A stretch of 10,349 bases of DNA from Acidobacteriaceae bacterium. GTDB taxonomy: Bacteria > Acidobacteriota > Terriglobia > Terriglobales > Acidobacteriaceae. A program made the position numbers and the translations under genes. Numbering within the stretch: the stretch's first letter is position 1; every line of letters begins with the position of its first letter. The DNA is taken from the NCBI GenBank assembly GCA_003140705.1, contig PLKU01000149.1, positions 1 to 10,349 on the forward strand, in the 5' to 3' direction. The notes below the pieces were generated by a model, which worked only from the letters and a program-made list of their open reading frames with translations, did no database searches and had not been told where the DNA came from. Positions 6,561 to 10,349 of the stretch are shown here, piece by piece.

Positions 6561-8942
6561 TCAGGGGGTGACGCTCATTTCAGGTTGCGTTTGTTCTGCG
6601 TTTGTCGCTTTGGCCGCCTGCATTTCAAGCAGAGCCATCAGGAACGAAAGCGTCGATTCCGCTCCCTGATTCTCATTGATCCGGTCGGGATGAAGGCCGT
6701 CCTTACAGCCGCCGGTCGTATTGTCGTAAAGCGAAACCTGCAAGTCGTTCTTGCCAAGAAACCAGCGAAAGACGCGCTGAGCTTCCTCATACCATTGGGT
6801 TTCTTCGGTCAGTCTGTATACTTCGAGGCAGGCTGATACTGTGGCACATGCCTCCACCGGCTGCTGATCGAACCGCGCTTTCTCACTTCCTTCGATAAAG
6901 AAGCCATTTGACCCGATGGGGACGAAGACCTCAGGATCGTCGCGGTGCTGCTCGGCGACCAGCCATTTAAGGGAATCCATGCCCGTTTCGATCATACGCT
7001 GATTGTTGCTGCGCCACCCTGCCAGAATCAAAGCCTGCGAAAGCCTGGCATTCGAGTAGGAAAGGCTCTTTTCAAACCAGTGCCAGGTCGTGGAGTGGCA
7101 GCGCTCATAGATATCGAGGAGCTGGTTCGCAAGCGCATTACGGGCGACCTGGACGGCCCTGTCGCCAGGAAACCAATCGAGATAGGCCTGCATTCCCAGA
7201 ATGCTGAACGCCCAAGCTCGTGGGCTCGTAAAGGTCAGGGCAGCTGGAACAGCCGCTTCAAAGAGCCGCCCTGCCGCTCCCCTCAACCCTGCATTACGCG
7301 AGTGGCCCAGCACGTTGCCAAGAGCCCAGAGTGCTCGACCATGACTGTCTTCAGAGCCAACGTCTTCAAGCCAGCGGCGATCGTAGCCGAGAAAATTCCT
7401 GAATCTCCCTTTATCGGAATCAAAAGCTAACCAGAGAAATGACAAGTAGCGGTTGCTGTGATTCGAATTCTTTCTGGTGGAATCATGCAATGGATCTTCA
7501 TCCAGAAGCATGGATACGATCAGCGCCCGTGCATTGTCGTCGGTCGTATATCCTTCGCTCGAATTTGGTAGGGAGAAAATGGCGTGCTGCAAGATCCCGG
7601 TGTCGTCTGTCATATTCAACATGTGGGCGATGTCGAGCACGGGCAATTCGTTGGGAGCGTTTGCAGGAATATCGTCTTTCTGGGCTGCCTTCGGCTGCAG
7701 GGTCCTCTCGAACCGCGCGCGCTGAAAGCTCGCCATATACTTTCTCGCCGTCTTGGGCCAAATTGTCTCGCGCGAGTGCAGGTAGGCGCGCTTGCGCATG
7801 GCGTGACGCTCGCCATCGTCATTCAGCAGTCGAAGTACCGCTTCTGCAATGGCGTCGGGGCTCTCAAAGGGCACAAGCACGCCGCGGTTATCCGCCAGTA
7901 ACTCTTTCGCGTGCCAGTACGGCGTAGAGATGATAGCTTTTCCTGCGCCAAGCGCAATGGCCAGCGTGCCGGAGACGATCTGGGCCTCCTGGCGATAAGG
8001 CGTAATGTAAATATCCGCTGCGCCAACGTGCTCAACCAGTTCTTCCGCGCTGACAAACCGATTGACGAGGAGTAGGTTTGCGGATACCCCGAGTTGTTCT
8101 GCCAAAGCCTGGAGTTCTTCGCGGTAGCGCTCGCCCTCGCGTCGCCGAATATGCGGATGCGTCACACCGGAGACGATATACACCACATTTGGATGCTTCG
8201 CCAGAATCGCCGGTAGCGCGCGGATCACGTTTTCAATGCCCTTGTTTGGAGAAAGCAATCCGAACGTCAGCAAGACAGACTTGCCTTCGGCGCCGAAGCG
8301 GTCTTTGAAATAGTTCGGGTCCATGAATTGGAAATCGGGAACGCCATGTGGGATGACGTCGATCTTTGCGCTTGAGACCGCATAGACGTCGCGCAGGAAC
8401 TGAGCCGCCTGCTCGCTCATGACAATCAGGCGATCGGAAAGGCGTGCAATTTCTTCAAGCACACGACGCTGCTCCGGGTCGGGGTCACGAAGAACCGTAT
8501 GAAGCGTGGTCACTACCGGCATCTTCAATTTTCGAAGCAATGTAAGAATGTGGCGGCCCGCAACCCCGCCATAGATGCCATATTCATGCTGGAGACAGAC
8601 AAGATCATTGCCATTGAAATTGAGAAATTCCGCGGCACGTTCGTAAGAAGCTAGATCATCCTGTTCGAGTTCAAGGCGCACCTGCTCCGGATACTCGTAC
8701 TTCGACTCCGGGTCGTTTACCGGGATTGCAAATAATCGGCCGATGCCAAATTCAGCCGCGACCGCGGTGCAAAGGTCTGTCGTAAAGGTAGCAATACCGC
8801 ATTGGCGGGGAAGATAGTTTCCTACAAATGCAATGCGCGTCGGCAAGGGGAGGCTGGAGATTTTTGCTCCTGGTGCAGGAAAGAGTGCAGGCGGAGGCCC
8901 ACCCGACAATTCTGAATCATGATTTGTATCTATGAGAGCCAT
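6561..8942 (-). CDS. GT4 glycosyltransferase fused to a C-terminal helical-toroid-like domain
   Basis: A 793-residue cytoplasmic protein. Residues about 33-415 are a GT-B fold GT4 transferase: N-terminal nucleotide-type strand and loop RIAFVGNYLPRQCGIATFT (36-54), LQHEYGIYGG (117-126), LHTVLRDP (147-154), VIPHGVP (196-202), LLTFGLLSPNKGIENVI (224-240, the start of the donor-binding half) and the Q-x-x-SGTLA-x-A-x-G-x-G signature (321-335) followed by ISTPYWHAKELL, where GT4 enzymes place donor-contacting residues. Residues about 435-775 are a second, mostly helical domain with spaced motifs: GYTTDDNARAL (464-473), EDSHGRALWALG (531-542), WHWFEKSLSYSNARLSQAL (620-638), FDQQPVEA (691-698) and ENQGAESTLSFL (757-768). 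The pattern resembles (alpha/alpha)6-toroid carbohydrate enzymes, but I cannot name its family. The ATG (8940-8942) has a weak AGG upstream. A 29-nt gap to GH130 indicates an operon. The donor sugar is unknown; mannose is suggested only by GH130. Confidence 0.9.
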   Translation of the reverse strand: MALIDTNHDSELSGGPPPALFPAPGAKISSLPLPTRIAFVGNYLPRQCGIATFTTDLCTAVAAEFGIGRLFAIPVNDPESKYEYPEQVRLELEQDDLASYERAAEFLNFNGNDLVCLQHEYGIYGGVAGRHILTLLRKLKMPVVTTLHTVLRDPDPEQRRVLEEIARLSDRLIVMSEQAAQFLRDVYAVSSAKIDVIPHGVPDFQFMDPNYFKDRFGAEGKSVLLTFGLLSPNKGIENVIRALPAILAKHPNVVYIVSGVTHPHIRRREGERYREELQALAEQLGVSANLLLVNRFVSAEELVEHVGAADIYITPYRQEAQIVSGTLAIALGAGKAIISTPYWHAKELLADNRGVLVPFESPDAIAEAVLRLLNDDGERHAMRKRAYLHSRETIWPKTARKYMASFQRARFERTLQPKAAQKDDIPANAPNELPVLDIAHMLNMTDDTGILQHAIFSLPNSSEGYTTDDNARALIVSMLLDEDPLHDSTRKNSNHSNRYLSFLWLAFDSDKGRFRNFLGYDRRWLEDVGSEDSHGRALWALGNVLGHSRNAGLRGAAGRLFEAAVPAALTFTSPRAWAFSILGMQAYLDWFPGDRAVQVARNALANQLLDIYERCHSTTWHWFEKSLSYSNARLSQALILAGWRSNNQRMIETGMDSLKWLVAEQHRDDPEVFVPIGSNGFFIEGSEKARFDQQPVEACATVSACLEVYRLTEETQWYEEAQRVFRWFLGKNDLQVSLYDNTTGGCKDGLHPDRINENQGAESTLSFLMALLEMQAAKATNAEQTQPEMSVTP

Positions 8943-9002
8943 ATTGCCTGCTTTCGCATCTTACTGGTGGGTGGAAGCGCGCAGCCGGGAAGAACCATGG
9001 AC

Positions 9003-9030
9003 CAGGGCGGCCTGGGTTGAGACCGCCCTG
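9003..9030 (-). terminator. Hairpin after the OmpA-family gene
   Basis: CAGGGCGG (9003-9010) and CCGCCCTG (9023-9030) form a perfect 8-bp GC-rich stem with a 12-nt loop, 15 nt past the OmpA-family stop and inside the 102-nt gap before the glycosyltransferase start. No T-run follows on either strand, so it is a weak or atypical terminator, or a 3' stability hairpin. It suggests that the glycosyltransferase set has its own promoter in this gap, although I see no clear -35/-10 there. Confidence 0.45.
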
Positions 9031-9044
9031 CCACTTCGAATCCG

Positions 9045-10349
9045 TTAGCGCAAACTGCCTGTTGTTACGTTCACCGGGCTGCCAATTGCCTCGCCGGAAA
9101 CGACGAGTTCGACCCTGCGGTTTTCCTGGCGGCCACTGGCGTTGTCATTTGAGGCTACCGGCAGCGTATTGCCGAAGCCTTTGGCACTTACCGATCCGGT
9201 CAATACGCCCTGTTCGACGAGATAGCTGCGCACGGATCCTGCGCGATTTTCCGACAGTTTCTGATTCATCTCATCGCCGCCCACATTGTCTGTGTAGCCG
9301 CCGACTTCGATGTTCAGCCCAGGATAGGCAAGCAGGATTCCGGCAACCTTAGCCAGTTTCTCGCGCGCTCCAGGCTTCAACGTGTATTGCCCGGTGTCAA
9401 ACAACACATCGGACATACTGACGATCAGTCCCCTGGCGCTGTCGCGCGTCTCCAGGATCTTGTTCAACTGAATTGACAACTGGACACGCATCGCAGCCTT
9501 TTCACTGTCGGCCTGATGTGCGTGTTGCCGTGCCTGCTCGGCAACTAGTCGGGACTGGTCTGCTTCAGACTGTGCTGAAGTCAGCGCCGCGGACGAAGCA
9601 GCCTGGTTCGCGGCCATATCGGCCTGCGCCTTTGCTGCGTCAGATTGGGCTGCCGAGATTGCCGCTGATGAGGCTGCCCTGTTATTCACCATATCAGCTT
9701 GGGCCTGTGCCGCGTCAGACTGTGCGGCCGAAACTGCAACTGTGGATGCAACCTGGTTGGCCGCCAAGTCGGCTTGAGCCCTCGTTGTGGCGGCCTCGGC
9801 ATTGGCCGCATCCGCTTGGGCTCTGTCATTCATTCGGTTGGCAGCATCGGCTTCAGCTTGCGCCTTCGCTTGTGCATCAAGCGCCACCTGGCGCTGCTCG
9901 GCGGTGCGTCCCTCTTCCATCTTCTTCACCGCGATCTCTCGCGCGTCCTCCGCGGTCTGCACCGTTTCGCGCGCTGCCGCAATCAGTGGCTTTCTATCCA
10001 AATGTCTGCTGATCGCGTAGTCGTCGGCGCTCTTCATCAACTGGACCGCGTGCTTGTAGCTTTCAGCTGCATAGGTCTCCGCCCCTTCGGATTCAGCAAT
10101 GCGCATCGAGTTGCGCGCCTCATAGAACTCGAGGGGAAGGTTGGCATTCAACACAATCGGGTCGAATTTGTAGCCCGTTGGCAGGTAGCCCCCGCGCTCC
10201 ATCAGCTCATATTTTGCATTGACCGCTTCGGTGGTTCCCTTGGTGGACTCGCGAACCACATTCTCAAGCACCACCGCGTTGCTCGGCTGCCGCACAGCAT
10301 AGTAAGGTTCCGCAGTAACGATGAGAGCGAAGGCTTGAAGGTCGGTGGT
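9045..10349 (-). CDS. OmpA-family envelope protein with internal repeats, 5' end missing
   Basis: The frame stays open to the right edge with sense beyond the internal GTG at 10295 (upstream residues read ...AFALIVTAEPYYAVRQPSN), so the gene continues outside the window; 434 residues are present. Numbered from the edge: 1-60 is a beta-rich N-terminal part without its signal peptide; about 70-150 is helical and like DUF4398 (EFYEARNSMRIAE, SYKHAVQLMKSADDY); 150-290 is Ala/Gln/Asp-rich and coiled-coil-like with three 25-residue repeats; 315-417 is an OmpA C-terminal peptidoglycan-binding domain (VLFDTGQYTLKPGA, NIEVGGYTDN, ENRAGSVRSYLV, NRRVELVV). Asp354 (in TDN) and Arg369 (in ENRA), 15 residues apart, match the two residues that grip diaminopimelate in OmpA proteins. 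It likely links the outer membrane or a periplasmic partner to the cell wall. A stop at 9045-9047 is followed by a hairpin. Confidence 0.93.
   Translation of the reverse strand, partial: TTDLQAFALIVTAEPYYAVRQPSNAVVLENVVRESTKGTTEAVNAKYELMERGGYLPTGYKFDPIVLNANLPLEFYEARNSMRIAESEGAETYAAESYKHAVQLMKSADDYAISRHLDRKPLIAAARETVQTAEDAREIAVKKMEEGRTAEQRQVALDAQAKAQAEADAANRMNDRAQADAANAEAATTRAQADLAANQVASTVAVSAAQSDAAQAQADMVNNRAASSAAISAAQSDAAKAQADMAANQAASSAALTSAQSEADQSRLVAEQARQHAHQADSEKAAMRVQLSIQLNKILETRDSARGLIVSMSDVLFDTGQYTLKPGAREKLAKVAGILLAYPGLNIEVGGYTDNVGGDEMNQKLSENRAGSVRSYLVEQGVLTGSVSAKGFGNTLPVASNDNASGRQENRRVELVVSGEAIGSPVNVTTGSLR
9549..9773 (-). repeat. Three 75-bp in-frame repeats in the OmpA-family gene
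   Basis: Coding units of 25 codons lie at 9773-9699, 9698-9624 and 9623-9549 (reading direction). Each encodes A-D-(L/M)-x-x-N-(Q/R)-x-A-S-x-x-(V/A)-(V/I/L)-(S/T)-(A/S)-A-Q-S-(D/E). Copies 1 and 2 keep AQSDAA; copy 3 is the most diverged at its end (AQSEADQS). On the plus strand the anchor GCCATATCGGCC-like words recur exactly 75 bp apart (9613, 9688, 9763). The units encode helix that would lengthen the coiled-coil spacer. Confidence 0.85.

Noticed and set aside
6945..7430. 161- and 162-codon plus-strand frames (6945-7430 and 7439-7927) inside the glycosyltransferase
   Set aside because: Both are antisense shadows of a strong minus-strand gene with clear GT4 and downstream motifs.
9473..10012. 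179-codon plus-strand frame in the OmpA-family gene
   Set aside because: It is produced by antisense reading of the Ala-rich repeats; composition is low-complexity and no ribosome site is seen.
9045..10295. OmpA-family gene starting at the GTG at 10295
   Set aside because: The frame upstream to the window edge keeps family-like sequence (AFALIVTAEPYYAV), and the protein would lack a signal peptide, so the gene is treated as partial.

Overview
The window is about 10.3 kb of chromosomal-looking, moderately GC-rich DNA. The gene types (a large GT4 fusion glycosyltransferase next to a GH130 enzyme, an OmpA protein with a DUF4398-like N-terminal part, SYLF, lmo0937-type and CsbD stress proteins) resemble soil Acidobacteriota of the Acidobacteriaceae/Terriglobia kind. 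That placement comes from recognising protein families, not from a marker gene, and is an inference.

Layout. (1) 1-806, minus: 5' two thirds of trpB, cut by the window edge. (2) 807-1063: a non-coding gap with an almost perfect 19-bp tandem duplication. (3) 1064-2432, plus: a broken gene for an exported protein. It reads through as one protein of about 456 residues only if about six small indels are undone; it contains two diverged copies of one domain. (4) 2481-3410, minus: a 49-residue lmo0937-type membrane peptide and, upstream of it, an exported SYLF lipid-binding protein, with a strong hairpin between them. (5) 3636-5264, plus: a CsbD stress protein and an NRAMP-superfamily transporter whose metal-site motifs are not canonical. 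(6) 5288-8942, minus: a compact gene set of a 793-residue GT4 glycosyltransferase fused to a C-terminal helical-toroid-like domain, a GH130 enzyme and a 70-residue zinc-ribbon protein. (7) 9045 to the right edge, minus: an OmpA-family envelope protein with three 25-residue repeats, lacking its N-terminus.

How it fits together. SYLF, lmo0937-type and CsbD proteins are commonly linked to envelope or osmotic stress, and the OmpA protein is also an envelope component, so the middle and right parts look like envelope/stress functions. The GT4 fusion, GH130 and zinc-ribbon genes are spaced 29 and 11 nt apart and are probably one transcript; the most economical reading is a system that makes and trims or phosphorolyses a (probably mannose-containing) glycan, but neither sugar nor product can be read from sequence. 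This set is the best candidate for an incompletely described system. No CRISPR array, insertion sequence, tRNA, rRNA or phage gene was seen.
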